From positions 1-33,939 of the forward strand of contig JAAXWP010000031.1 in the NCBI GenBank assembly GCA_013334925.1: a DNA stretch of 33,939 bases. Reading direction: 5' to 3'. Every line of letters begins with the position of its first letter. Within the stretch, counting starts at the first letter, position 1. Below, one piece after another: positions 25,164-33,780 of the stretch. Under the pieces are notes generated by a model. The model searched no databases and was not told where the DNA came from. It worked only from the letters and a program-made list of their open reading frames with translations. The position numbers and the translations under genes are program-made. Source of the DNA: Chlorobiaceae bacterium (lineage in GTDB: Bacteria; Bacteroidota; Chlorobiia; Chlorobiales; Chlorobiaceae).

Positions 25164-25982
25164 ATGAACAACAAATTCGCTCGACTTTTCGCAACCCTGC
25201 TTGTCCCTGGTTTGCTGCTCTCCGCGTGCAAAGGGAAGGAGAGTTCGAACTCCCCGGCCGGCAGCGCAGTCGAACAGACGAAAGCGCCGGTGATCGGACC
25301 GTTTGAAGGCGTCATGTACATGAGTACCACGGTGCCTGGCGCCGGGACGAGCGAAATGAAGCTTTACATCGGAAAGAAGGGGGTCCGCACCGAAAGCTCT
25401 ACAGGAATCGATGGACAGTCAGGTGCGTTGAAAATGACGGTGATCTCTCCTGCCGAAACTCCGGACAAGATCTATATGATCAACGATGCCGCCGGTACCT
25501 GTATGGAGTTCGATATTTCAAAGGCACTCCATAAAGATGTCAACGCCGATCCGTTCAAGGATGCGAAGATCGAGAACCTGGGCAGCGAGAAAGTGAATGG
25601 ATACAACTGTACCCATGTCCGCATCACCCGCCCCGGACAGGAGGGCACGATGGAGATCTGGGTAACCAAAGAGATGCTTGACTACTTCACCTACGTGCGC
25701 ATGCAGGGGTCGCGTGACCACTCGATGCCGAAGCTGGCCGCACGGCTCAAGGATGCCGGTCTTGACGGTTTTCCGGTTAAAACCCGGATCAACCCTTCGG
25801 GAATTGTGACCGAACTGACCAGAATCGAGCGCACCTCTCTTGATGACAAGCTGTTCCAGGTGCCCTCCAACTGCACGAAGATGGAGGTTCCGACCGTTGC
25901 ACCCGGTGGCGCCATGTCGAAAGAGAAGATTAAGGAGATGCAGGAGTTCGCCCGCAAGATGCAGCAGCAGATGAAGCAGTGA
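25164..25982 (+). CDS. DUF4412-like lipoprotein
   Basis: This is a 272-aa exported protein. The signal peptide ends in the lipobox LLSAC (C20 or nearby), followed by a short linker and a beta-rich domain with features of DUF4412 proteins: FEGVMYMSTT at the start of the domain, KLYIGKKGVRTES, a methionine-containing core (KIYMINDAAGTCMEFD) and TRIERTSLDDKLFQVPSNCTKM near the end. Function is unknown; such proteins are often annotated as outer-membrane or periplasmic lipoproteins, distantly like LolA/LppX folds. The C-terminal tail (KEKIKEMQEFARKMQQQMKQ) is a short charged helix. It follows the activator gene by 141 nt and appears to be a separate unit. Confidence 0.8.
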   Translation: MNNKFARLFATLLVPGLLLSACKGKESSNSPAGSAVEQTKAPVIGPFEGVMYMSTTVPGAGTSEMKLYIGKKGVRTESSTGIDGQSGALKMTVISPAETPDKIYMINDAAGTCMEFDISKALHKDVNADPFKDAKIENLGSEKVNGYNCTHVRITRPGQEGTMEIWVTKEMLDYFTYVRMQGSRDHSMPKLAARLKDAGLDGFPVKTRINPSGIVTELTRIERTSLDDKLFQVPSNCTKMEVPTVAPGGAMSKEKIKEMQEFARKMQQQMKQ

Positions 25983-26038
25983 AACGTTGATTATTACTCC
26001 GGCGACTGAAGGACGCAAAAGTATTCCGGGCCCAGTCT

Positions 26039-26124
26039 GTCATCCTGAGCGAAGAGAAGGATCCATCTTCAATTGCTGCAATATTTTATGGATTTTTCTC
26101 CCGACTGGTCGGGATCGGAATGAC
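26039..26124. repeat. Candidate dispersed intergenic repeat with imperfect inverted ends
   Basis: The stretch begins GTCATCCTGAGCGAAGAGAA and ends GATCGGAATGAC, so the termini GTCATcC/GgAATGAC are imperfect inverted repeats. Intergenic elements with a TCATCCTGAGCGAAG start are common in several bacterial genomes and I recall them in this group, but only one copy is in the window. No coding capacity is seen. Confidence 0.45.
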
Positions 26125-26188
26125 AACCGATAACAAACCAGATTGACACGTTTAATTGCCGGAGTGATAAGTAACGGCAGAAGATGAA

Positions 26189-26214
26189 AAATCCCCCGGG
26201 CAGCCGGGGGATTT
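26189..26214. terminator. Intrinsic terminator behind the aminotransferase gene
   Basis: AAATCCCCCGG (26189-26199) and CCGGGGGATTT (26204-26214) form a perfect 11-bp stem with a 4-nt loop. On the minus strand a TTTTT run follows the stem, so it should end the aminotransferase transcript (stop at 26261). The + strand side also has a short T-rich tail. Confidence 0.88.
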
Positions 26215-26260
26215 CTGTTTATCGTACCTTGATCGGTCAACGGTCGTTCTGCATTCCGTT

Positions 26261-27454
26261 TTATCCGCAGACGGCGCGGATGGCCGCGGCGATGATCGGA
26301 ATGCCCCGTTCGATCTCTTCCGGGGTGTTGTTGCAGTAGGAGAGACGCATGGTGTTGTTGCGCGTGCCTTCGGGGTCGAAGGTGCTGCCGGTGACGAAGA
26401 CCGCCCCGCCCTGGATTGCGTGTTTGAGGATCTCGGTGGCGTCCGCTCCTTCCGGCAGGGTGAGCCAGATGTAGAACCCGCCTTTCGGTTCGGTCCAGCG
26501 GACGTATGCGGGCAGGTTGCTTCGCAACGCTTCAACCATGCAGGCGGCGCGCCGCTTGTACTCTTCACGCACCGACGCGACATAGGTATCGATCCTGCCC
26601 GAGCGGATGAACGCATCGGCGATGACCTGGGTGAAGCTTGGCGAACAGGCGTCGGCAGACTGCTTGATCAGTTCGCACTTTTCGAAGATCGCTTCCGGCG
26701 CGAGCAGCCAGCCGAGGCGCAGGCCCGGACCGAGGATCTTGGAGAAAGAGCCGGTGTAACAGACATCGATGCCCTCGGGGTCCATCGCCTTGATGGGCTG
26801 CAGGGCTTCGCGGTGCTCGTCGCTGAACCAGAGGTCGCCGTAGGCATCGTCTTCGAGAAGAGGGATGTCCCGTCCCTTCAGGACGTCGATAAGTTCGCGC
26901 TTGCGTCCGGTGCTGTAGAGCATGCCTGCCGGATTGTGGAAGTACGGGGTGATGTACAGGAACTTGGCAGGGTCCGGCTTCTCCACCTCCTGGCGGAGCA
27001 TGCCGATGTCGATTCCCGCCTCGTCCACCGGCAGCGAAACAATGTCGGCTCCACAGGCGCGGAACGCCGCAATGGCACCGATGAAGCAGGGATACTCGGT
27101 CAGGACGCGGTCGCCCGGATCGACGAAGGCTCGGGCGAAGATGCTCAGTGCCTGCTGCGAACCGGTGGTGATCATGAGCCGGTTTTTCTTTACCGGCAGT
27201 CCTTTGCGTTCCAGAAATCCTCCAAGCGATTCGAGCAGGGAGGGCAGGCCGGGGGTTGGCCCGTACTGGAAAGCCGCCTGCTTGGTCTTCGTGTCGAGGT
27301 TCCGGAACAGTTCCTCCACCTCACCGACCGGAAACAGTTCATTGCCGGGCATGCCACCGGCGAAAGAGATGATGTCTGGTCTCGAGGCAAGGCTCATGAG
27401 CTCCCTGATGGCTGAAGAACGGAGGGCTGAAACGGATGAGGAAAAACGTGGCAT
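26261..27454 (-). CDS. PLP-dependent class I/II aminotransferase (2-aminoadipate/aromatic type)
   Basis: This is a 397-aa fold-type I aminotransferase resembling LysN-like and MocR-core enzymes. Visible features are ISFAGGMPGNELFP at the N-terminus, TTGSQQALSIFARAF (cofactor phosphate contact), YITPYFHNPAGMLYS (substrate/PLP asparagine), LLEDDAYGDLWF (PLP aspartate) and the Schiff-base lysine in YTGSFSKILGPGLRLGWL. Start 27454 (MPRFSSSVSALRSS) is preferred; the open frame continues upstream through a palindromic repeat, which should not be coding. These enzymes transfer amino groups between glutamate and branched, aromatic or 2-aminoadipate acids. Beside the indolepyruvate oxidoreductase set, an aromatic-amino-acid role is plausible. 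A repeat-containing 168-nt gap separates it from that set. Confidence 0.88.
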   Translation of the reverse strand: MPRFSSSVSALRSSAIRELMSLASRPDIISFAGGMPGNELFPVGEVEELFRNLDTKTKQAAFQYGPTPGLPSLLESLGGFLERKGLPVKKNRLMITTGSQQALSIFARAFVDPGDRVLTEYPCFIGAIAAFRACGADIVSLPVDEAGIDIGMLRQEVEKPDPAKFLYITPYFHNPAGMLYSTGRKRELIDVLKGRDIPLLEDDAYGDLWFSDEHREALQPIKAMDPEGIDVCYTGSFSKILGPGLRLGWLLAPEAIFEKCELIKQSADACSPSFTQVIADAFIRSGRIDTYVASVREEYKRRAACMVEALRSNLPAYVRWTEPKGGFYIWLTLPEGADATEILKHAIQGGAVFVTGSTFDPEGTRNNTMRLSYCNNTPEEIERGIPIIAAAIRAVCG

Positions 27455-27478
27455 TGGTCTTTGTTGGACTTTCCCTGC

Positions 27479-27498
27479 CCCCGGGCTTAAGCCCGGGG
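27479..27498. repeat. GC-rich palindromic repeat, copy 1
   Basis: CCCCGGGCTTAAGCCCGGGG is a perfect 20-bp palindrome just upstream of the aminotransferase start. A nearly identical copy lies 118 bp away at 27597-27616. It may be a REP-like dispersed element or may form a hairpin that separates the two transcription units. Confidence 0.75.
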
Positions 27499-27596
27499 CA
27501 ATGTTGAGAGATTTTATTCCGATATCCATGGGGTGATCCCATATTCAGGAGGGATTCATCCCGACGGACATTTGCATCTTGCATTTTCCTGTGTAG

Positions 27597-27616
27597 CCCC
27601 GGGCTTCAGCCCGGGG
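27597..27616. repeat. GC-rich palindromic repeat, copy 2
   Basis: CCCCGGGCTTCAGCCCGGGG differs from copy 1 by one central base. It ends six bases before the stop of the ACT-domain gene, so on the minus strand it is immediately downstream of that gene and could act as a transcript end or 3' stabiliser. No T-tract follows. Confidence 0.75.
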
Positions 27617-27622
27617 ACTGCG

Positions 27623-28051
27623 TCATACTTGATACACATCTCCCGCCTTCAGCAACTCCATCTTGTGCAGCTGCAGCACCTCGATGGCCTTCTGCGGCGT
27701 ATCGGTCCTGATGACCGCGGTCGCCTGGCCGTCACCCGACGCGAAGGCGTACATATACTCGATCGAAATGCCGTTGTCCGTCAGGATCTGCAGGGCCTTG
27801 TGCAGGCTGCCCGGCTTGTTGGGCATGATCATGCCGATGACGTCGGTGATCTTCACGGCGAATCCGTTCTCCTTCAGCACCGTTTCGGCCAGCTCCGGCT
27901 TGCCGGTAATCACGCGCAGGATGCCGAAATCGGTCGTGTCGGCGATGCTGAAGGCCGAAATGTTGATGTCGTTGTCGGCCAGGATGCCGGTCAGTTCGGT
28001 CAGTCGTCCGGCACGGTTTTCGAGAAACACCGAGAGTTGTTTGATGATCAT
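27623..28051 (-). CDS. Tandem ACT-domain amino-acid-binding protein
   Basis: This is a 142-aa protein composed of two ACT domains (about residues 1-68 and 70-142): KQLSVFLENRAGRLTELTGILAD, split as FLENRAGRLTELTGILAD, and the second repeat MIMPNKPGSLHKALQILTDN. ACT domains bind amino acids and regulate metabolic enzymes. Start 28051 is fixed by a strong AGGAGG at 28056-28061; the open frame further upstream runs over the ligase gene and is not real. Proteins of this type commonly accompany PaaK-like ligase and indolepyruvate oxidoreductase genes. It may sense phenylalanine, tryptophan or a related acid. Confidence 0.9.
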   Translation of the reverse strand: MIIKQLSVFLENRAGRLTELTGILADNDINISAFSIADTTDFGILRVITGKPELAETVLKENGFAVKITDVIGMIMPNKPGSLHKALQILTDNGISIEYMYAFASGDGQATAVIRTDTPQKAIEVLQLHKMELLKAGDVYQV

Positions 28052-28065
28052 GGTGCCTCCTTGAG

Positions 28066-29367
28066 TTAGTTGAGTTTGCGTTTGTCGACGACTCGCTGTG
28101 CCTTGCCCTGGCTGCGCTCGATCGTGCCGGGCTCGACAAGCCTCACGCTTGCGTGCAGGCCGAGGATGCTGGTCAGGTTGCCACTGATGCGCTTGCGGAG
28201 TCCTTCGAGCTCCTTGACCTCGTCGGAGAAGAACTGGTCTTCGACCTCGACCTGGATCTCGAGGGTGTCGAGGTTGTTGTGGCGATCGACCACGAGCAGG
28301 TAGTGTGGTTTGGTTTCGCTCATCTCGAGCAGCACCGATTCGACCTGCGACGGGAAGACGTTCACGCCGCGGATGATGAGCATGTCGTCCGAACGGCCGA
28401 CGCACTTCTCCATGCGCACCATCGTGCGTCCGCAATCGCAGCGCTCGACATGCAGCCTGGTGAGGTCGCGCGTGCGGTAGCGCAGGAGCGGCAGGGCCTC
28501 CTTGGTGACCGTGGTGAAGACCAGTTCGCCGAGCTCGCCGTACGGCAGCACCTCGCCGGTTTCAGGATTGATGATCTCCGGGATGAAGTGGTCCTCGAAG
28601 ACGTGCATGCCGTGCTGGAACCCGCACTCCATGGAGACGCCCGGGCCGATCACCTCGGACAGTCCGTAGATGTCGTAGGCCTTGATTCCGAGGAGCTGCT
28701 GGATCTGCGAGCGCATCTCTTCGGTCCATGGTTCGGCGCCGAAGATACCCGCTTTGAGCTTGATCTTCGAGCGGTCGAGCTTCTCCTCCATGATGGCCTC
28801 GCCGAGGTAGGCTGCGTAGGATGGCGTGCAGGCGATGGCGGTCGAGCCGAAATCCTCCAGCAGCTGGAGCTGCTTCTTGGTGTTGCCGCCGGAGATCGGG
28901 ATGACCGATGCGCCGACCTTTTCGGCGCCGTAGTGCAGGCCGAGGCCGCCGGTGAAGAGTCCGTAACCGTATGCGACCTGGATGATGTCGTGCTTCGTGA
29001 CGCCGGCCATCGTGAGCGAACGGGCGACCACTTCGGACCACATCAGGATGTCGTTGTGCGTATATCCGACCACGGTCGATTTGCCGGTAGTGCCGCTCGA
29101 CGCATGGAACCGCACGATATCCTGCTGGGGTACGGCGAACAGCCCGAACGGGTAGTTGTCGCGCAGGTCCTGCTTGGTGGTGAAGGGCAGCTTCTGCAGG
29201 TCTTCGACGGTACGGATGTCTCCCGGCTCGATGCCCATCTCCTGCAGCTTGTTGCGGTAAAAGGGAACGTTGAAGTAGATCCGTTCGACCATTTGGCGAA
29301 GGCGTTCGCCCTGCAGCGATGCCAGCTGGTCGCGCCCCATGCATTCGTGATGCTCGTTCCAGATCAT
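28066..29367 (-). CDS. paaK: Phenylacetate-CoA ligase family (AMP-forming)
   Basis: This is a 433-aa adenylate-forming ligase of the PaaK family that activates arylacetates (phenylacetate, indoleacetate) to CoA thioesters with ATP. The P-loop-like motif [14 protein letters not shown] is near residues 88-101, the adenylate-binding [10 protein letters not shown] near 234-243, and the hinge/C-terminal motif [20 protein letters not shown] follows near 327-346. Length is normal for the family. It lies 11 nt downstream of iorB on the minus strand and 14 nt upstream of the ACT gene, clearly one operon. In this setting it links arylacetates with the indolepyruvate oxidoreductase reaction. Confidence 0.93.
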   Translation of the reverse strand: MIWNEHHECMGRDQLASLQGERLRQMVERIYFNVPFYRNKLQEMGIEPGDIRTVEDLQKLPFTTKQDLRDNYPFGLFAVPQQDIVRFHASSGTTGKSTVVGYTHNDILMWSEVVARSLTMAGVTKHDIIQVAYGYGLFTGGLGLHYGAEKVGASVIPISGGNTKKQLQLLEDFGSTAIACTPSYAAYLGEAIMEEKLDRSKIKLKAGIFGAEPWTEEMRSQIQQLLGIKAYDIYGLSEVIGPGVSMECGFQHGMHVFEDHFIPEIINPETGEVLPYGELGELVFTTVTKEALPLLRYRTRDLTRLHVERCDCGRTMVRMEKCVGRSDDMLIIRGVNVFPSQVESVLLEMSETKPHYLLVVDRHNNLDTLEIQVEVEDQFFSDEVKELEGLRKRISGNLTSILGLHASVRLVEPGTIERSQGKAQRVVDKRKLN

Positions 29368-29378
29368 GGATGGTGAAG

Positions 29379-29954
29379 TTAGGTGTTGGAAAGCTGCAGT
29401 CCCTTGCGGAACGCCCTGATATTGATGTCGACGACCTCCTGGCCCTTGGCGCCGAAAAGCGCCTCGATGCCCGCCTCGAGTTTTGACGGTGCGATGCCGG
29501 TGAATGGCGCGCCCGCACCAAGCATGACCATGTTCGAGGCCCTTGCGCTTCCGGCTTCTTTGGCCAGGTCGGAAGCATGGACCAGTACCGGACGATCGGT
29601 CCTGCCCAGTTCAGCTTCTATCTCCTCCATCGGTGGATAGCCGGTCATGTTCACGAACGGTTCGAGCGAGGTGACCACGCGTCCCGTGGGGGCGAGGTAT
29701 GGCAGGTATCGAAGGGCTTCGAGCGGTTCGACCGACAGGATGAGGTCGGCGGTGCCGAGTCCGATGAGGTCGGCGAAGATCTCCTGGTCCGAGATGCGGA
29801 GGTGCGACTGTACGGCGCCGCCACGCTGGCTCATGCCGTGCACCTCTGCCTGGCGGATGTTGAGTCCCTCATGGAGAGCCGCCCAGTCGATGACCGCGGC
29901 GATGCTGAGAATTCCCTGTCCGCCGACACCGGCGAGAATGATGTTTTTCTGCAT
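29379..29954 (-). CDS. iorB: Indolepyruvate ferredoxin oxidoreductase, beta subunit
   Basis: This is a 191-aa gamma-type domain subunit of the 2-oxoacid:ferredoxin oxidoreductase superfamily. It starts with the family motif [18 protein letters not shown] (residues 5-22), followed by [18 protein letters not shown] (residues 38-55). With IorA it oxidatively decarboxylates arylpyruvates to arylacetyl-CoA, using ferredoxin, and can run in reverse when reduced ferredoxin is abundant, as in green sulfur bacteria. It follows iorA by seven nucleotides, so the two are translationally close. Confidence 0.94.
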   Translation of the reverse strand: MQKNIILAGVGGQGILSIAAVIDWAALHEGLNIRQAEVHGMSQRGGAVQSHLRISDQEIFADLIGLGTADLILSVEPLEALRYLPYLAPTGRVVTSLEPFVNMTGYPPMEEIEAELGRTDRPVLVHASDLAKEAGSARASNMVMLGAGAPFTGIAPSKLEAGIEALFGAKGQEVVDINIRAFRKGLQLSNT

Positions 29955-29961
29955 GTCTGTT

Positions 29962-31566
29962 TTACTGCCCTGTGGCCGCGGCGCGGCGTTTCTTCTTTGC
30001 TGCCGTCTCGATGCACTCGCGCTGGGCGATGACGATCGAAACTCCGTCGTACGCGAACTCCTCGCGCAGCACGGCCACGTTTTCGTCGAGATGCTGGCGC
30101 AGCGGTACGATAGTTCTGATGTGCGCCTCTTCGACGCCGAGGCCGATGCAGATCTTCACCAGTTTAGAGCCTGTTGCCGACGAGCACTGCCCGCCCGTCA
30201 TGGCGGTCGTGTCGTTATCCGCGATGATCACCGTGATCGGCGTCTTGTCGTTGATCGCGTCGAGCAGGCCGGTCATGCCGGAGTGGGCGAAGGTCGAATC
30301 GCCGATGACGCATACGGCTGGCCTCAGTCCTGCATCTGCGGCACCCTTGGCCATGGTGATGGATGCGCCCATGTCCACGCAGGTATGGATCGCGTTGTAG
30401 GGAGCCAGGGCTCCGAGCGTGTAGCAGCCGATATCCGAAAAGACATGGTGATCGGCATTTTCCCTGATGGCGATGTTGATCGCGTCGAACATGTCGCGGT
30501 GTCCGCAACCCTTGCAGAGCTCCGGTGGCCGTCCCACGACGATCTCCGGCATGGCGGGCGTCTCCGGCAGCTTCGCGCCGAGCGCAGCAGCCACCAGGTC
30601 GGTGGTCAGTTCGCCGTCACGCGGCAGAACCCCGTCCAGTCGCCCAAGAACCTTCGACGAGCCGAAATAGCCACGGAACAGCTCTTCGTAGACCGGATAC
30701 CCCTCCTCGACGACGAGCACCTCGGAGCAGGCCTCGAACAGTTCGTTCACCATTGTCCGAGGCAGCGGATACTGGCCGATCTTCAGCACCCGGCAGTCGA
30801 TGCCGTGCGCTTTTCTGGCCTCCATCGCATAATTGTATCCGATACCGAATGCGATGACTCCAAGAGGTCCGTGTCCCTCGACAGGCCGGTTCAGAAACGA
30901 CGAATCCGACAGCTCTTCAAGCTTCGGCTGGAGGTCGAGCAGATGTCGGTATTGTACCCTGGCGTTGTGCGGCATGAGCACGTACCTGTTGGGCGCGTAC
31001 TCGGCGTGGAGCGGGTTCTGTTCAACCGGGGCTTTCCTCTCGACACCGGCGCGGGAGTGTGACAGGCGAGTCGTCATCCGGACGATGACCGGCAGGCGCA
31101 CGGATTCGGAGAGCTCGAACGCATGGAGTATGGCGTCGTACAGCTCCTGCTGGGAGGCGGGTTCGAGCACCGGCACCATCGCGAAGCGCCCGTAAAAACG
31201 GCTGTCCTGCTCGTTTTGCGACGAGTGCATCGAGGGGTCGTCGGCCACGGCGAGCACCAGGCCTCCGTTGACGCCGGTGATGGCGGAGTTGATGAACGCG
31301 TCAGCGGCAACGTTCAACCCCACGTGTTTCATGCACACAAGGCTTCGCTTGCCGGCATAGGCCATGCCGAGCGCGGCTTCGTAGGCGGTTTTTTCATTTG
31401 CCGACCATGAGGAGCGTACACCACCTGCGCGGGCCTCCTTCGATCGCTGGATGTATTCGGTGATTTCGGTGGACGGTGTGCCGGGATAGGCATAGACGCC
31501 GGAGATGCCGGCGTCGAGGGCGCCCTGGGCGACAGCCTCCGCACCGAGAAGCAGTTGTCGGTTCAT
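29962..31566 (-). CDS. iorA: Indolepyruvate ferredoxin oxidoreductase, alpha subunit, without the usual C-terminal ferredoxin domain
   Basis: This is a 534-aa subunit. The pyrimidine-binding domain begins LLGAEAVAQGALDAGISGVYAYPGTPSTE (split around residues 6-34), and the TPP-binding domain contains CKGCGHRDMFDAI (about 348-360) and GDSTFAHSGMTGL with DNDTTAMTGGQ (about 420-460). Typical archaeal IorA proteins are about 100 residues longer and end with a domain holding two [4Fe-4S] clusters; here the protein ends IVIAQRECIETAAKKKRRAAATGQ, just after the TPP domain, with no CxxCxxCxxxCP motif. Electrons must therefore leave TPP by another route, perhaps a separate ferredoxin. First gene of the aryl-CoA operon. 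Confidence 0.92.
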   Translation of the reverse strand: MNRQLLLGAEAVAQGALDAGISGVYAYPGTPSTEITEYIQRSKEARAGGVRSSWSANEKTAYEAALGMAYAGKRSLVCMKHVGLNVAADAFINSAITGVNGGLVLAVADDPSMHSSQNEQDSRFYGRFAMVPVLEPASQQELYDAILHAFELSESVRLPVIVRMTTRLSHSRAGVERKAPVEQNPLHAEYAPNRYVLMPHNARVQYRHLLDLQPKLEELSDSSFLNRPVEGHGPLGVIAFGIGYNYAMEARKAHGIDCRVLKIGQYPLPRTMVNELFEACSEVLVVEEGYPVYEELFRGYFGSSKVLGRLDGVLPRDGELTTDLVAAALGAKLPETPAMPEIVVGRPPELCKGCGHRDMFDAINIAIRENADHHVFSDIGCYTLGALAPYNAIHTCVDMGASITMAKGAADAGLRPAVCVIGDSTFAHSGMTGLLDAINDKTPITVIIADNDTTAMTGGQCSSATGSKLVKICIGLGVEEAHIRTIVPLRQHLDENVAVLREEFAYDGVSIVIAQRECIETAAKKKRRAAATGQ

Positions 31567-31819
31567 TAGCGGTATTTACAGATGCTCAGATGCGCTCTTT
31601 CACGGAAAAGCCCGTAAGAGCGGCTGATGGTTAAAGATCAGAAAATTTTTCTTCCAAATTGAGTGAAAAAATCGACCCGTTTCTCCTCTCAGTCGACACT
31701 TTCTTTTTCATCCCTGATTTCCGATATGTAACTTTAAAATATAAAGTCTCCCGCCCGCAGTATCCTGTCGTTCACGATATACCAGCACGCAGTTTCACAT
31801 CAGACCAAAGGAGGATGTT

Positions 31820-32569
31820 ATGCCTGCGACCATTCATGTCAGTGACCTCTGTCCCTGCGACGTGTTGCTGTATCACGGGGATTCCGCCATTTCGCACCTG
31901 ATCCAGTGGTTCAGCGGCTCGGAGTACAGCCACACCTCGATCTATGACGGAGCGATGGTGCTCGAAGCTGTTGCAGACGGAGTGAAAAAACACACGGTTG
32001 ACGAGTCGGTGTCGAGCACGGTCTACGTCGATGTCTGGCGGCTCAAAAAAGAGGGTCACCTGATCGGCAGCCCGGATCTTCCGGCAACGCCGGTGCTCGA
32101 TATCATTGCGACCTATGCCGCCGAAGGCGCCCGCTACGCCTACGAAGAGTTGCTCATGCTGGCGTTTCTCTGCACGACCCGTCGCGTGCCTCTGCCATTT
32201 CTTCGCTGGGCGCTCGACAAAGCGGCGGCACTTCTCGAAGAGCTGATCGACGAAAACAGGGAGCCGATGATCTGTTCTGAGCTGGTGTTCCGCTGTTTTT
32301 CGGAAGCCGGAGAGGACTATTATCCGCGAATACGTGGGGTGGACCTTCGTGCCAGGCTCGAGACCATGCATATGCCCGGCCGGTCGATACGTTCGATGTC
32401 ACCAGCGGATCGCGAGGTGGCCAATTTCCTTAAAAAGTATGCGGACGCCAAGAAGCTCGGGTCCCGAGACGAGCTGCTCATGGCCGCTCGTGAAGCCGAT
32501 CCGAACTTCGTGACGCCCCGTGACCTCAAGAAGAGCCCCGATCTCAGCTTTATCGGGCGTCTTGGCTGA
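31820..32569 (+). CDS. YiiX/YebB-like permuted papain-fold hydrolase
   Basis: This is a 249-aa protein of the permuted NlpC/P60 (YiiX/YaeF) group, preceded by a strong AAAGGAGG. The circularly permuted catalytic order is visible: histidine first (H38 in EYSHTSIYDG), nucleophile cysteine later (C152 in MICSELVFRCF). An N-terminal DVLLYHGDSAISHLIQWF segment is typical. Such enzymes cleave amide or thioester bonds in peptidoglycan or lipids; the true substrate is unknown. No signal peptide is seen, so it appears cytoplasmic. The gene converges with the ArsA-type ATPase, the stop codons being two bases apart. Confidence 0.82.
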   Translation: MPATIHVSDLCPCDVLLYHGDSAISHLIQWFSGSEYSHTSIYDGAMVLEAVADGVKKHTVDESVSSTVYVDVWRLKKEGHLIGSPDLPATPVLDIIATYAAEGARYAYEELLMLAFLCTTRRVPLPFLRWALDKAAALLEELIDENREPMICSELVFRCFSEAGEDYYPRIRGVDLRARLETMHMPGRSIRSMSPADREVANFLKKYADAKKLGSRDELLMAAREADPNFVTPRDLKKSPDLSFIGRLG

Positions 32570-32571
32570 AG

Positions 32572-33780
32572 TCAGGCCGTCGGCTGGGGGACACTCTCCT
32601 TCTTCCTGAACTCGATGACGAGCCACTTTCCTTCATAACCGGCATGGGTGACCCTCATGCCGGCGAGGAATACCGGCAGCACCACCCCTTTCTGATAATT
32701 GCCGATCCGGACGGTCATCGAATCGCCGATCTGGGTGACGTTCGCCTCCATGCGGTTGTCCGACACGAACGGCAGGCGGAGCTTCATCAGGTAGTGACCT
32801 TCTCCGGCTTTGGTGATCTCCACGTGCTCTTCGTGATAGAAGATGTCGAGCGGATTTTTTGAGCCGTAGACGGTATCGCCGACCTTCCTGAGCATATCGA
32901 GTCCGAGGACTTCGGTCCTGAAAAGGGGCACTTTTGTGATCGGTATTGGCGCGAACGAGGTTTCGATCTGCTCGATGTACTTCTTCTGGATCTCTTTCCA
33001 GCCGCTGAAATACTGACCGTCCACATCGTCCATGTAGACCCTGTTGATGACGATCTGGTCCACAGTGATATTGTACAGGTTCAGGTAGGTGAGCGCCCGC
33101 ATCGACTCCTTGATCACCATCTTCTCTGGGTTCATGACGAGGCGCACGGTTGTCTTGGAGCCGTCCGAGAGCAGACCGATAATGCCGTCGATTGAAGAGA
33201 AGAGGTTGTCGACCTGGTCGTATACCTCGGTTTCCGGTACGAAGTCGTGCAGCTTGCCGATGCGTTTGGAGAGCGGCCGGATCACCGGTTTGACCACGTA
33301 CTTCTCAAGGTTGCGCATCAGCTTGAGCATCCAGCCGAAGGTCTCGGGAATGGAGAGCAGGCGAAGGGTTTCTCCGGTCGGAGCGCAGTCCACCACCAGG
33401 AGGTCGTACTCATTGGACTCGTTGTAGCGCTTGATATAGGAGAGCGAAAAGAGTTCTTCCATGCCGGGCAGGACACCCATCTCTTCGACATAAATTCCCT
33501 GTATGCCCTGCACTTCCATGAGATGGGCGAAATGTTCCCGGACGATCTCCCAGTTGAGGGACAGGTCACCGTAGACGCTTACCTCCTGGCCCCAGAGATT
33601 TTCTGCGATCTTGACGGGCGATGGCCCCAGTTCGATGTCGAACGAGTCTCCGAGGCTGTGGGCGGGATCGGTCGAGATCACCAGTGTTTTGTACCCCATA
33701 GCGGCCGACTTGACGGCGGTTGCCGCCGCAATGGAGGTTTTGCCGACGCCTCCTTTGCCTGTGAATACAATGTTCCTCAT
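32572..33780 (-). CDS. ArsA/Get3-family ATPase with C-terminal HSP20-like domain
   Basis: This is a 402-aa SIMIBI ATPase. The deviant Walker [10 protein letters not shown] is at residues 7-15, switch I is [10 protein letters not shown] and switch II/A-loop is [13 protein letters not shown]. The C-terminal about 85 residues (from [12 protein letters not shown] to VIEFRKK) form a small-heat-shock-like beta domain of the ArsA_HSP20 type. Start 33780 is fixed by GGGAGG four to nine bases upstream; the open frame before it lacks homology. No arsB or arsenate reductase gene is near, so arsenite export is not indicated; Get3-like handling of membrane proteins or another client is possible. Several such ATPases are known from green sulfur bacteria. 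Function is uncertain. Confidence 0.88.
   Translation of the reverse strand: MRNIVFTGKGGVGKTSIAAATAVKSAAMGYKTLVISTDPAHSLGDSFDIELGPSPVKIAENLWGQEVSVYGDLSLNWEIVREHFAHLMEVQGIQGIYVEEMGVLPGMEELFSLSYIKRYNESNEYDLLVVDCAPTGETLRLLSIPETFGWMLKLMRNLEKYVVKPVIRPLSKRIGKLHDFVPETEVYDQVDNLFSSIDGIIGLLSDGSKTTVRLVMNPEKMVIKESMRALTYLNLYNITVDQIVINRVYMDDVDGQYFSGWKEIQKKYIEQIETSFAPIPITKVPLFRTEVLGLDMLRKVGDTVYGSKNPLDIFYHEEHVEITKAGEGHYLMKLRLPFVSDNRMEANVTQIGDSMTVRIGNYQKGVVLPVFLAGMRVTHAGYEGKWLVIEFRKKESVPQPTA

Noticed and set aside
27455-27529. 25-residue N-terminal extension of the aminotransferase
   Set aside because: It is encoded by the palindromic repeat and is not aligned with the family; ATG at 27454 is preferred.
28052-28435. 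N-terminal extension of the ACT-domain frame into the ligase gene
   Set aside because: The strong AGGAGG at 28056-28061 and the start of the ACT fold place the start at 28051; the extension is antisense-like low-complexity sequence.
28153-29376. 407-codon + strand open frame opposite the phenylacetate-CoA ligase
   Set aside because: The translation is rich in D, E, H, V and L in an antisense-like pattern with no domain; the minus-strand ligase has all family motifs.
29647-31062. 471-codon + strand open frame opposite iorB and iorA
   Set aside because: It covers two real genes on the opposite strand and shows no motif.
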